Position numbers and translations under genes: made by a program. The notes under the pieces were generated by a model. That model was not told the origin of the DNA. It worked only from the letters and a program-made list of their open reading frames with translations, and ran no database searches. Below are positions 1 through 12,916 of a DNA stretch of 64,000 bases, piece by piece (position 1 is the stretch's first letter; each line of letters starts with the position of its first letter). The stretch comes from Aphelocoma coerulescens (Eukaryota > Chordata > Aves > Passeriformes > Corvidae), in the NCBI RefSeq assembly GCF_041296385.1, contig NC_091014.1, forward strand, positions 17,459,578 to 17,523,577, read 5' to 3'.

Positions 1-1871
1 GAGTTTTATTTTACTTGATTGAACACTTCAACAGCTGTTCATTTTTGGGTTTGGATCACTACAGTCACAAATATTCCACACATTTAGTTGGTACCAAAGG
101 AGACTTAGGGCTTTTGCCTCCCAACTCTTAGGGCTTCCTACACTTGAATGATACTTCTTCAGAAAACTGCATTTAGTCTGGCTCACAAGGAAAATAAATA
201 AATGCAAAACCAGACAAAAAATAGGTTTAACAGAATAATAGAATAAGTTTCAAAAGCAGACTAATAAACGGCACTAGTACTGCCTGCAAAATGAGATGTT
301 TAGATTTATTTCAGGTACATTAAATCTTTAACTCTGCTAATGATTTCAAGTTCAGATACTATTTTCTACTGACTACATACAATTCAAGATAACAGGACAG
401 AAATTAAACTAGGGAAGATGTATATTGAGGTACAAATCCACCTATCCCAAATAAGATTAATTCAAGAAAAAATGGATCTTGAGGGAACATAATATTGAAG
501 TAGAATAGAGTTAGGATGAGCTCAGTAATCTGTGATTAGACTTCCCCAAAAGTATTTGCTTTAAAACTCTCAGGAAATAGAACTTATTTCCAACTTTAAG
601 TGAGAAAGATTTTGAGTATTTATTTGATGCAAATTTTATTTTTTTTTCAGCTGCACTGTTCAGTACTCTGCTTACAGACCTTAAATATTACTTAGGTTTT
701 GAGCTAATGTAAGCAATTAATTCATAGCTAGTAATGTGTTTGATGAATTTTACTCTCTTCAGTACATGAATTTTCAATGAGCAGGCTATGATTTTTCTCT
801 GACTTATGCAGTATTTGAAATTATTACCCAATAAATTTATTTTGATAATTCTTGGATGGTAAATGGCTTGGAAGGAGATCCTTTGAAAAGATGTATGTTT
901 ACCACGTGGTCTAGAAAAAAGCATTTTCCATTTCCACGTCAATCTTCTTTTCCACCTAAAGAGCTCTAATTCTTGTCAGGAAAAGCAAAGATATAGATTA
1001 AAATCTCATTCAGAGATTTCTGTTGCTCCCACTTTTTACTGAACTTTCTCATATACCTCAGCAAACAAACAAATCTTTGAAATTTTAATAGTAATTTGAT
1101 TCCTTTTTGCTGTGAAATAGCTGGGGGAGAGTGTTAATTTCATGGAAACCACAAAGATGACTTGAAAGATAGCATAATGTATCTCCAACATAACCAGACC
1201 TTGGAAAGTTATCTAAAGTATCTCTTGTCCACGCACTTTATTGTATTCTTTCTGAACAATAGACCACAAAAATTAAATAATTTTATAATGATATGATATT
1301 AAAATCTCTCTATATATAGGCTGAGGTATTTTACCTGTTTGAAGACTTTTTTATTTAAAGACATTTTAATTTTAACATCAAGTAACTGAATACTTTTAAC
1401 TATGAGGGGTTTTTCTGCGGACTTTTTCACATACGGAAACATGAAACAATTTCTTCTGTAAAGAGATATCTTGTTTTGTCAGTACCTATTCTAGTTCCCT
1501 CATTGTCCTAAGTTTTCCAGAGTTTTCCTAAGTTTTCTCTGTGTTAGCAACATGCTTCTGTTGAGAAAAAACAGGTCAGAATTATTCTTGTGTCTCAACA
1601 GAGACAAGATCCCAGACCAGATGTCTCCTCCTGAGACGTCCAATCTCGTGCTCAATGCACACATGAAAAAGTGAGTTTTCTGCAAAATACAGTGGCCATC
1701 CTTTTTCTTTTACCAAAAGCTTAGCAGTGTGACAAAGAAGTCTAAATTGCTGTGAGGTGAATAGATCTTTCACAGCTTGCAGGAGCTACTGCAAATAGAA
1801 AAAAAAAAATAGAGCAACAATGACACTTTCATCCATGTTTCAGAAGGAGTAATTCTTGCTGTTTTTTTAGT

Positions 1872-1904
<33 letters not shown>

Positions 1905-3547
1905 AAATTATAAATCAGATCCCTCTTTTTGACAAAAGATTCTAGGGTCTGTATTTTAATATTTCCAAGATCTTTTTTTCTGCAACATTATTGACCTAGC
2001 CAGGTATACTTTTTGCTCAGAGTGCTGCTTTCTGCAACTGTGATTAGAATTGCTTTTAATGAAGGGTTATTAAAGCTAATGTTTATATAAAAAAAAATTA
2101 AAAATTACATATTGTGAAACTAAGCCCTAAAGCATCTAAGGCATTCAGTGAATCTGGCTCTTGATCTAGAGGTGTTGAGTCATGTTCCCATGAAAGATAG
2201 ATTAAAGGCATTTTTTGGATTATATTACAATATTAAAAATTCAAATATTAAATTGCATTTTTATAGGTATGTTGATAAATAATATGGATTAACTTGAAAA
2301 AGTAAAGAAATTATTTAACAATTTCACCCATGTCTTTTTCATCATTCCTTTCTTAGACATATCACACAGTGAAAGAAGCAGGGAGCTGTTTTTGTTGTCA
2401 TCTGACAGTTTGAACAAAAACATTAAAACTGGTTTAGTGATCTACTAAATTCTCATGCTGTTATTCTTAAAGGCTATATCAATTTTCTTGGGTTTTTTCC
2501 CATGGGAAATTGTGGAACTCAACTACTCTGTACAATCTTCAGTACTTTTCTGCTTCCCTCTCAGCACAGCTCTGTGGTGAAATCAACATGGCAGATAATC
2601 TCCTACTGTATCAAAGCCCTTTAGATGCTGCAAATTAATGTTCAGCATCTTCAACCATTGCTTTGGGTAAGTAACATTTTACCCTTTCGGTGCGCAAACT
2701 CTTGTGAAGCCTTTCCTGAATTGCCTTTGTGCTACAGATGCAATTTACAATGATCTAAATTGAATGAGAAGCTATTTGGAACAAAAGAGGAGTAAAAGAG
2801 TCAGGTTGTCCTTTTCTGATGATGGAAGCATATCTTTATGAAAGACCTGAATGGGATTTCTGTAGAATTCCATTATTCATTTCAGTGCAATAATACAATC
2901 ACTGTACAGTATGAACCCAGCAATCAATAGTTTAGCATACAGCTTTGATGAACTGTTTCTTCCTGCTTCCAATTTATACCTTAAAGAGGAGCTTTGCCTG
3001 TAGAGCTCAATGTGTTCAACTAATACACCAATTAGCTACTGTGACAGGGTTCTGCATTATCAATAATCAAAGCTTTCCATAGAGAATAATCTTCTTATTG
3101 TAGAAAGTTGGTCAGGGAGGAAGTCAATGAAAGACCAAGGATATGTATGCACAATATTAATCTCAATGTAGATTATACACATTAAATAAGGATAGGAAGA
3201 GTATAGCCTCTGGACAAGACAGCAATATCTTTTGAAGCAAGCTACTGAAAAAAACCACTTAAAATGTTTAAATTTTAATTAATGCTAAACACTGCACACT
3301 GTGATATCTTTTTTAAAAAAAAGAGATTTTTACATCCCAGGATTTTGGTGGAGAAAGTGGTCTGAGTTACTAGAAAAATGATAAGATCTGTTGGATTTAT
3401 CTCTTTACTTACATTTTGGTTAATAATTCTGTTAGTATAGTTTTTTTAAATGTGGTCACTCCAGATTTTTGAATACTATTATGCTTAAGCAAATAAATAC
3501 TTTTTTGCTTAAGCAAAAAAAACGATTGCAGAAGTTGCAGTTCTCAG
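1..3547. other. AT-rich non-coding DNA, no gene seen
   Basis: No gene, RNA gene or interspersed repeat is recognised here. The open frames on the minus strand at 688-942 and 1500-1773 are under 85 codons, overlap each other in different frames, and show no domain, signal peptide or splice context that I can defend. The only clear structure is a T homopolymer near 1873-1900. The stretch could be unique intergenic or intronic sequence, or old repeats too decayed to recognise by eye. Confidence 0.6.
1873..1900. repeat. poly-T homopolymer, 28 bases
   Basis: An uninterrupted run of 28 T follows a shorter T run, and AT-rich sequence follows it. Long homopolymers are length-variable and prone to sequencing error. 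It could be the tail of a minus-strand retroposed copy, but no cDNA-like sequence is recognisable beside it. Confidence 0.9.
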
Positions 3548-4345
3548 GTGGTGGGTTGACCTTGTTTGGCTGTCAGAAGCTTGCCTAGCTGCTCTCTTAC
3601 TCTCCCTTCTCAAAAGGATGGGGGAAGAAAATAAGGTTGAGAACATTATGGGTCAAGAGGAAAACAGAGAGAATGCTCACCATTTACCATCATGGGAAAA
3701 ACAGATCAACTCAGTAAAAATTAATTTAAGGTATTTTCAATTAAAATAGATTCAAATAGTGAGAAACAAAAAAAACTAGAATACCTTCCTAACCTCCCCG
3801 CAGGTCTTTTTCACTCAGACTCATTCCTTTATTCCCAGCTCCTCTATTTCCCTGCCTCCAAGAAATGCAAAGGGATGGGAAAGCGAGGGGGTTGAGGCTA
3901 GTCCATACCATTTCTCTCTTCTTCTCATTTCTCCTCCCACTTTTCCCCTGCACCAGTGTGGGTCCTTTCCATGGGCTGCTGTCCTTCAGGATAAACCTGC
4001 TTCAGTCTGGTTTCTACATGAGATCTAAGAAATATCCACCTACTCCAGTGAGTGTTCCTGCCTGGCCTGCAAGGATGACATCCTCCCCCCTCTTTCTTCA
4101 CTGACCTTGGTGTCTCAACTATTTTCCTCCTGACTTTTCACTGCCCTCTGTTGTTTTTACCCTTTCTTAATGCTTTCCCGGACACGCCATAAGCTTGGCT
4201 GATGGTCTAAGCCAAGTCCTGTGCAGGGTCTGATGCAGAGCTGTCTGGATCTGGTCATGTCCAGCATGGAGCAGTCCCTGGCCTCTTCTCAGAGAGGCCA
4301 CCCATGTGGCTCCTTCCACTGCCGACACCTGGGCACAGACAGCCA
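3548..4345 (-). mobile_element. avian LTR-like repeat, minus orientation
   Basis: The segment matches, from memory, a very common bird interspersed repeat of LTR type. On the plus strand it opens with GGTGGGTTGACCTTG and runs through TTACCATCATGG (3684-3695). A pyrimidine-rich part follows, with CTTCACTGACCTTGGTGTCTC near 4095-4118, and the repeat fades out by about 4345. The same block is present in the opposite orientation at 21295-21830, where CCATGATGGTAA (21689-21700) is the reverse complement of 3684-3695. In sense (minus) orientation the poly(A)-signal region is decayed. No retroviral genes flank it. The open frames inside it (3865-4104 plus, 4167-4364 minus) are repeat sequence, not genes. 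Ends are approximate and no target duplication was identified. The exact family is not assigned. Confidence 0.78.
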
Positions 4346-6172
4346 ATGTAGTGCACAGAGTCATTAATACTGCCTACTAAGCTGCACTTGCTCAAAGAGG
4401 AATACTGTAGAGCTGATGCTGTGGTCAAGAAAAACTGATATGAACCCCAAAGGCATTAGAGAGCACTCAAAATAAGCTTTTCTGACCAGCCCTCTGCCTC
4501 CTTCATCCTATGCTATATAGAAAAGACCTGGCACAAATTACCAGCATATGGAAAATCAGAGCTGTGTTCATGAGTTGCTAATTTTAAATTGGAAGAAACC
4601 TTTCTCCTTTCTTCTGTTTGGCAGATTTCCTTAGTTTTGTGGTATTTATTTTCTGATGCAGAAAAAGCAAATGATGCAGCAAAATATGATGATCCATATG
4701 ATTGTGTAATCACACTAAAAAAAATTAGAACATTTCTAACACAGATGGCTTGGACTGAAATTTGACCTGTGTCTCAGAGCTGTGCCCAAATTAATGGGGA
4801 TAAAATTAATGGGGTTAATTACTCACTGTTCTTATAGTCTGAAATCTGACCAGATTAATATCTAAATATTTTTGGTATGGGTGCTTTTGGTTTTCCTTTC
4901 ATCCCTGTAAGTTTTGGAGTTGACTGAAGATAACTGTTTCACATGCTGACTTTTGACTTTATGTATTCCAAACAGAAAAATATTTGGCAGATTACCCATG
5001 GAATGGAATCTGCTTTCCATGAAAATTGAAATCAGTCTCTGGCAGATGGCATATCTAATGGTGAAATGAAGGAAAACTATTTGTTAGGAAATATGAGCCT
5101 GAAGATTTCCCATTGTTAACTCACACACACAACTGGAGAAGAAGGGCTGCTTTACTTGTTTAAGAATCTCCCATGTGTTTGGTATATCCAGGACTGGAAA
5201 ACATGTTTTGACAGTGATGAGGTAAAACTTCTCAATAGGGTCTGGACAATTTACAAAGTCATTGTCTTTCCTTGATGGAAAATGGAAGTCAACTGCTATC
5301 ATTCTTCTTGTATGTCTGTTAATTCCCTGGGCAGTTTGCAGTAAATTTCCTTTTTTTTTCCTTCGTTGTTTGAAGAATTAGACTGTTTTCTGGAATATGT
5401 GGTGCTGGCTTATATGGACCAACATATAAGACTTCAGTTTGAAGGGAGAAATACTTTTGATTACACTTGAAGCAGAAGCTTTACTTGTAGTTTCCAACAG
5501 AATAAATAGTGTGATTTATTTCAGATAGTTTACACATTCAAGACATAATCAGTATTCATAATTTTTCCTTTGTCTCTCAGAGATTCTGATATGTGTATTA
5601 ATTTTCTATTATTTAATGTTTGTTCACTGTAAACTTAAGGCACCCAAAATCTTTTTATTCCATGAGAACCCAATATATTAGGGTCAAACATTCTGCTAAC
5701 GTGACAAAGAGAACAAGGTCACTACTTTCTTTTTTATGTTCAGGCTTCCAACATATTTTTAACCTATTTTTCTAGTGCCTTGACCTGCTTTGCACTTGCC
5801 CAAGTAGGATTAAAAGTACTGCAGAAAGTAATTTTATAGAGGTGTGTATATTTATGGAAAATATGAAGACAAACTGGGGACCTGTTTTGCATCTCTTCTA
5901 TGGTAAAGCATAATATTTAAACAATTTCTAGCTCGGACATCATCAAACTAATTTCTAAACTTCTCTAAAAATATTTTATCTTTATCAAGTGAAACCAATA
6001 AAAATCCCTTCTGTTGGAGCACTAACCCATGAATCAATATACTTTGATTATTTACTTGTTCAACCTAAACAAAATTACTTCACTTAAATCTACTTACAAG
6101 GTTTCTACCAACATACCTAGATCAGTTTCTAAATACATTTTTTTAGATTAATACAACTCTTTAATATAGACA

Positions 6173-6194
6173 CACACACAGATGTCTGTGTGTG
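6173..6194. repeat. CA/TG inverted repeat
   Basis: Ten bases CACACACAGA are followed by a two-base spacer and their exact reverse complement TCTGTGTGTG. It derives from a short CA microsatellite next to a TG run. It could form a small hairpin. No function is implied. Confidence 0.8.
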
Positions 6195-9100
6195 GTAGAA
6201 ATTTGAGGAAAATATTATTAAGAAGTATATTTTATTCTGAATTATAATTCAGATACCTCTATATATTTCTTGTGAATTTCACCCCTGGCTCCCACAAGGT
6301 GACAAAGTGGATATTTGGTAGGATTAGAATTACTTTTTTGATTCTTTAAAATTTCAAGGGAAGGATTTTACTCCAAAATAGATCACTGAGGTACTTTTAA
6401 AGGCAGGCATTTGGATTTGGCACAACGTGCTTTAGAGAATATATAAAAAACTAAATTACATGTGAAATTGCAAGTGAAATGAATCCACAGATGTCTGAAA
6501 AACAGAAGGTTGCCTAACAATCCCCAAGTTTACTAATCACCTTGTCTAAAATGTATGTTGTTTCTTGGGAAGAAAACCAAAAAAGCTCTGCCTGCCAGTC
6601 TGGGTTCAGTGCATGGCTAGGGTTGTGTTTGAAAGTCCTTAATGAAAGTGAGAAGGCAAAGGTGAGGCACAGTCTCATGGTGCCCTCAGGACAACTCTGA
6701 AGACTCTTCTTATCCCTGGATACAAAACATTAATTTGCATTTATACAGTAGAAAATCCACTCTGTCTTTCAAACAGGGGTAGAAGAGGGAGCCTTGAAAT
6801 CCATGGCTATCATTAAGGCTTGGCTTGATGCCCCACAGACTGACACTGTAACACATTATATTATGCTATTTGGTTGAAAACAATTTACAAGTGAAAAATT
6901 TTGATCCAAAGAGAAAACTAATGGTAAAAAAATTCAGAATTAATGAGATCCTTCAGAAGTCAAAATACCATTAGTATATGCTGAAACTTTATTTAAGGTG
7001 CTAGAGAAATACCTGCTTTTAGAGCATGTTTTTCATATTGCATTGGTTAAATCAATTAAAATCAAATCTCTATGGATGAATTACTCATTCCTTGCCTGAA
7101 TTTTTTTGGGATTACTCAAGCTTTAAGAGACCTCTTTTTTTCTCATTTCCATGTACTTAAAACCCGGATGAACAGAAATAATGGCAGAGACCTATAATAT
7201 TCACCACATGCCCTTTCCCAGCTGACTGCTTACTTTGAAACCATTCCCAGATCTGCTGGCTATGCCCTTTTAGCAAACTCTGAAAAAGCAGGTAATGGCT
7301 ACACTTCCTCAAGAGCTACTTCCCTCTATGATCATTGTATTCCTATAAAGATACAAGATAAATACAAAACACGGGGAAAACAGGCAGAAAGATAGAGCTT
7401 TACTTTCCACCTCAGTACCTACAATTGCTCCTTGCTTATTTTTCAAAACACTTTTCTTGCTTTAGTGGATGATTATCCAGAAATAAAAGCTAAATAAAGC
7501 ATTAATAGGTCACAGAAACTGCCAGAAGCCAGTCTCTTCTTCAAAATAGTTACTGTCCAGTGTTTTCTATTGAAGTCTACAGTGCCCATGGTTTGCATGT
7601 TTGAATGCCCTGCTGGCTCTCAAGATCAGAGCAGCAGGTGGAGGAGAAGGAGAGTGTGACTTACATAAAGGCACAAGCCAAACAAAGCTGCGTGGTCTAA
7701 TTTTAAGCTTACAAGAACTGAAAATGTTTTTTTAAATATATAGGTTTATATAAAGGATCCATTCGATTTTAAAAACTGATTAAAAAGTTCACCATTTGAA
7801 AACAAATTATTAGTGCTGTTGTTGTAAAGGATGTGTTTATGAAATATATAAAATACAACACTGCTTAGACTTGTCCTTGGAATAACAGGCCAAGCCATTT
7901 GTACATCTGCAATGGATTTCCATCCATTTTTATTCTCAGAAACATCTACAGGGTTTATAATATCTAATGATTTTTTGTAAGATAGTTACTTTTTAGTTGT
8001 TTTCAAGGAAATACACATGCAGAAAAAGCACTGTATCCTATTACAAAAATGACACAAATTCTGAACAGTAAATTACTTGTTCTTTGTTTATGTATGGCAA
8101 AATTTCCACCACCTTTCTCTTAAAGAACTCAGCTGTGCAAACATTTTCAGTATTCTTTTTAAAATTTTCAAGTTATGCAGGACTTCTTACCATAATGTAT
8201 TTACTCTATTTTCACAAAATGAAGATTCTGTAAAACATTAATTGGTATTCTCTTTGAATATAGCGTTACATCTTTTTCTAAAATAAGCTCTCATAATAAA
8301 AATTTGCTGCCTATGAAAATGACTCAGCTTTGCTTTTTTATGAATTAAATAGGCCATCTTTGGCTTCTTTGCCATCTTATGAATGGTTAATGATGAAGTA
8401 GAACATAGGCAATACTGAGGATAATGGCTGGTATCAATATCTGTTTGCAGTTCTTGGTTTATGCCAAGGAAAATGATTTTTTAGGGATTACAGAGTCATA
8501 AAAATATGTGTATGTGCAAACACACCTACACTCACATACCATGTGTTCCATTAATCCTAAAATCTATTTCAGTAAGACCCTGGATATGCTTGTGCACAAT
8601 ATAATTTTTCATATTTTCACAGCAATGATCCTATGATATTTCTTCCTCAAAACCTTGAACTTTTAGTTAAAAATTTGAATTTAGGTGTGGATTGCTACTT
8701 AGCAGAGAGGTATTACTTCTGAGGTTTTGTTCTTCCCTCCAAAGGAGGGAAATATCATAAACAAAAAGCACCCATATGTGATCTTCCACCTGAGCAAAAT
8801 TAATGCCCACATAGTCTGAAAATACTAGCACACTGACATCTTAAAACGCTGTCCTTACAGTAGTGCTGCATAATTTGGGGGTTTTAGCCTTTTACACTGA
8901 TAACACCACCACTAAATTTCTGAGCTCCTTATACAGATTGGACAGTTATCATACTGACTGCTGTGTAACGAAACCAAAATAAACTAGAAAAAAAAAAATC
9001 TCCACTATGAGTTATATGCCCAGCTCAGCTATTCACAATACTTAGATCAAGCCCAGAGGAACCTCATACAGACATTACTGAAGGCATTAAAGTATTGACT

Positions 9101-10740
9101 GTTGCAGTTAAGCTTCAGAACAAAATACTGAGTATGACAGAGCAAAATAAAATGGTTTCAAATGGAGTTGAGGATAAGGGCAGGATTTAATACCTCAGTG
9201 TCAAAACATTTTCATACAAGTTAGAATAACTGGGAAAGGAGTCTTTAAACCTAAGAAATTAATGGTTTGCATTTTAAGGAAAGTCCTAACATTTTAAGAA
9301 AGATACGTACAATCAAGACTCTGACTTCACCTTAGCTCTGTTTTTTTATGGTGCCACAGAATAAAAACATCACAGACATTACAGTATCTTCTCATGTACA
9401 CTTTTTGTATTTTTAAAAACATTTATTATTTGCTAATGGAATAACACAGGCTCTCTCATGTACTGCTTAATTTCCCAAGCACTGGTTTTGTTTAGAAGTT
9501 CAGTGCTGTGGGGATGCTTCCCAAATGTGTAGATACAAACACTTTAAAATACTATTCTCTTAGCTGTCCAGTAATAAAATTTTTCAACATACAGGATCAA
9601 TTTCTTTCATGTCATTAAAAGCAACAGAATGTTTTTATATGCATACTACTTAGAGAGTAATCTATATGCAAGGAAATCCTCAAGGTCAGTTGATTGCATT
9701 AATTTTATGTCACAACACAAAGGTAACTACTTCAGAATTATTAATGCTCCTGTTTTTAAGTGTACTTTCTATGCTCACAGACATTCAATATAATGAATGC
9801 CAATTGTTAGCTTTATTGCAGCCTACTTTCTAGGGACGTTATTTATTAAAAGAATCATAATAATTTGAACTCTGTAAAAAAGTCAACAGATTTTATTAAT
9901 TCATACGTAATATCAATCAGAAAAAAACCCAGGCAGACAGCACAGAGGTTCTGTTTTGAACTTTCAGTTTTATGTTTGTCCTAATTTGAGAACTGACAGC
10001 TTATTTGCAAATATTGAAAAGGTTTGTTCTGTCCTAAAATGTGAATTGGCAATTTTAGGGAAGGCGTGGTATGTTCTTCTATCCTTTTGTTTAGTAGTAA
10101 AGCAGCATAGTACCACTACATTTCAGTACAAATCAAAATGTCAAAGAACTGTACAATGTTTTCATCTCTGCAAATGAAATGACATGTCTCCACTTAATCT
10201 TTGTCTTGTTTGTACTTTTTGCTTCTTCAGTGATCTATAGAAACATGCATTTTCTACAAGTTAAATCACCTGGTCTAACCTTCAAGCCGTCTGTTCCCAT
10301 TCCAGGCATGTTTTTACTTATATGGTATTTGAAGAACTACAGTCACAGATTAATGAATACACAGGGAATAATTGTTTAACATTGGGTGGTTTTGTATTAT
10401 CTTGCTGAAGCATAAATTTTCAGACAAAGGAAAAGATTGACTTAGGCAGCTTGACTTTCAACTGTTCTATATCCTTGAAACCATAATACACAGGATTTGT
10501 GTGAATGTGTGAATGTTTTTACTCCTGTGATATCCATGGTAAGATTTTAAGCAAGTGAGAGCCAATACGTGAGTTTTGAGAGAAATACCTACTTATTTTC
10601 CTGCTGCTCTAGTTTCTGCTACTTTGTCTTTTTCATCATAGTATTCAGTCCCACAGAGCACAACATCACCTTTAACAGACCACTGAGTTACTAGATAACA
10701 GCATGTGCCAATTTAAAATCAATCAGGTCTATGTCTTACC

Positions 10741-10938
10741 ATGCTCCCTTCCCTTCTTCTACTGCTTCTCATGAGCAAAGGTCTAGCTAAATTATGGCAG
10801 CAGCTGGCAGGGAATGAGGAACAAGTTTCTTTAATGATGAAACTGAGACAGCAGTTTAAAACAGACCAAGAAGTTCCCTCTGAGGGTTTGAAACAAGAAC
10901 ACCAGCAACGGATGCAGATCCACAGGCGCATTAGCTGA
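10741..10938 (+). other. unrecognised 65-codon open frame, probably non-coding
   Basis: From residue 18 onward this frame has a hydrophilic, glutamine- and lysine-rich composition, with runs such as LWQQLAGNEEQV and KQEHQQRMQIHRR that look more protein-like than most frames here. It begins with an apparent leader of seven leucines (MLPSLLLLLLM). I do not recognise a family. A full-length minus-strand frame overlaps it at 10719-10931, which weakens the coding case. It could be a decayed retroelement or pseudogene fragment, or chance. No neighbouring exon, promoter or poly(A) signal supports a gene. Confidence 0.15.
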
Positions 10939-12305
10939 AGGGGAATGACCTTTTGGCATCCTAGGAGGATGTTCTCTCACAATAGGGACTCTTATTAGTG
11001 ATACATCACTGTCAGAGAAGGAAAGTGTTCAAGATGACACTCCTGTAAGCCTCCTTATGTTCACAAAAGGCAGCATTAGTCATTGCTATTTTCTGTTTAG
11101 TGGTGTGCCAGAAATAATGACTGTTCCTCCTTAGAAGGTGTTCCCACCTTCTCCTTGTACTATGGCTATCTGAGTTTATTCTTCTTGCAGGCTTCACAGA
11201 AGAAATTATACCTGAAAGCACTGCAGTGGGCACACAGTCTGGATGGCCAAACAGGCAGGGAGTTGCTTGCTCAGAGATGCAGGGAGGAAGCTGTGTAGCA
11301 AAGCAGCAGAAGAATGACAGAAGTGATGTTGAATGAAACTGAAAACTGCCATTTTTTTGCAAAAGTGAAAAGAAACAGAGTATTTTTCCAAGATCTGGGG
11401 CATCTGCATACGTCTACCTTCTTTGCTGCACATCTGCATTTAGATCTTCATTTTCCACATCATGATTCAGTAGTGCAACATTAATTGTCATAAACTGGAT
11501 GTTACTCAGTTTGAAGATTTCACCTTGACTCTGAAGACCTAGTTTGATTTTGAAAATGTGATGCATTAACCCACTATTTGAACCCTCATTTTCCAATGAA
11601 CATGTGTTTGTGTGTTGTACTAATATCTGACATTCTTACGAATACTAATGTATTATACCAATTTAGTTGAAAATATGAAAAGCTGAGGACTACACAGACC
11701 TCTTGTTTGTATTGCCCAAGGTTACACATACTTCCACATGATTCAAGTAACTTGCGGTCTCACGGCTGAGAAAACATCCATCTGGGAGTAGAAATAAGAA
11801 AGCAGAATAAAATAGTTTTGCTAAAACAAAAATTTTTCAATTTTTTTTAACACCATGACTTAATTCACTGAAGTTTTTGTCAAAAGAAAGATGAAATAGA
11901 TTTTGAATTTTGTACTTTATTTCTCTAAAGTCAGATTAGAGAAAGTTTGAGTGGGGAAGGGCAGCTGGAGCTGGAAAGAGCCTAAAGAAGCTGGAAAATG
12001 AAGCTGGATTTTGCACCGAATTTATCAAGACTAGAACTGGATGCAGATGTTTACAGAGGAAGCCCAGGTGAACAGAGGGCTGACAAGGTAATGTCCGTGA
12101 GGTTATTGCCCTTCCAGAACCCAAATGTCCATTATTATACTTCAGCTGCTAGAAAAAGGCTCAAACACTCCTATTTCTTTACGCATTGCAGCACACTATA
12201 TCAATAACCTACTATTGTCACTGGCTTTATGACAATTACTTGAAGCAGCAGAAGCCAAAGAGTTAAAATTTTTCAGTCTTGATGCGGACAAATTATATAT
12301 ATAAT

Positions 12306-12916
12306 TGTGCTGGGCTTGTCTGGGGTAGGGTTAATTTTCTTCCCAGTGGCTGGTGTGGGTCTGTGTTTTGGATTTGTGCTGAAGACAGGGTTGATAATAC
12401 AGAGGTGTTTTTGTTATTGCTGAGCAGGGCTTACACAGAGCCAAGGCCTTTTCTGCCTTTCATGTGGCCACGCTGGTGAGGAAGTTGGGGTTTCATGGGA
12501 GGCTGGGAGCAGACAGAACTGGGACAGGTGACCCAAACTGACCAAAGGGATATTCCAGACCGTATGAGATCATGCTCAGTATGTAAAATTGAGGGGAAGA
12601 ATGAGGAAGGTGGGGAGAGTTTGTAGTGATGGTGTATTGGTCATGTGATGGAGCCCTGATCTCCTGGGGATGGCTGAACACCTGCCTGCCCGTGGGAAGC
12701 AGTGAATCAATTTCTTGTTTTGCTTTGCATTTGTGCATGGCTTTTTATTTCCCTGTGTCTTGGGGTGACTTTATGATGTGTATCATAAACTGCTAAACTG
12801 TCTTTATCTCAATCCACAAATTTTCTACCTTTTACCCTTCCAATCCTCTCCTGCTGGTGGGGGAGTGTGCGAGCAGCTGTGTAGTACTTGATTACTGGCT
12901 TGGGTTAAATCACAAC
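12306..12916 (+). mobile_element. solo LTR, avian ERVL-type
   Basis: The segment begins TGTGCTGG and carries the block TGTTTTGGATTTGTGCTGA (12364-12382), which is identical to 63061-63079 in the second copy. It continues through a CCAAAGGGATATTCCA region to a TATA-like stretch near 12579-12588. The U5-like part TGTCTTTATCTCAATCC follows a decayed poly(A) signal near 12792, and the element ends in AAATCACAACG at 12916, where the family normally ends CACAACA or CACGACA. This layout is that of the abundant bird ERVL-family LTR, and the TATA and poly(A) positions give plus orientation. Length is 611 bp. No 5-bp target duplication could be matched (ATAAT before, ATGTA after), so the ends may be eroded. 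No gag or pol sequence adjoins it. The frames inside are not genes. Confidence 0.88.

Larger units (their letters stand above)
4346..12305. other. long AT-rich non-coding stretch
   Basis: About 8 kb without a recognisable gene or mobile element. Short frames occur on both strands (for example 4513-4713, 5084-5302, 9956-10379 and 11012-11596). They are mutually overlapping or compositionally ordinary and have no recognisable motif. A short CA/TG inverted repeat lies at 6173-6194. The region around 10720-11450 is less AT-rich and contains the glutamine-rich frame listed separately. Confidence 0.55.
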
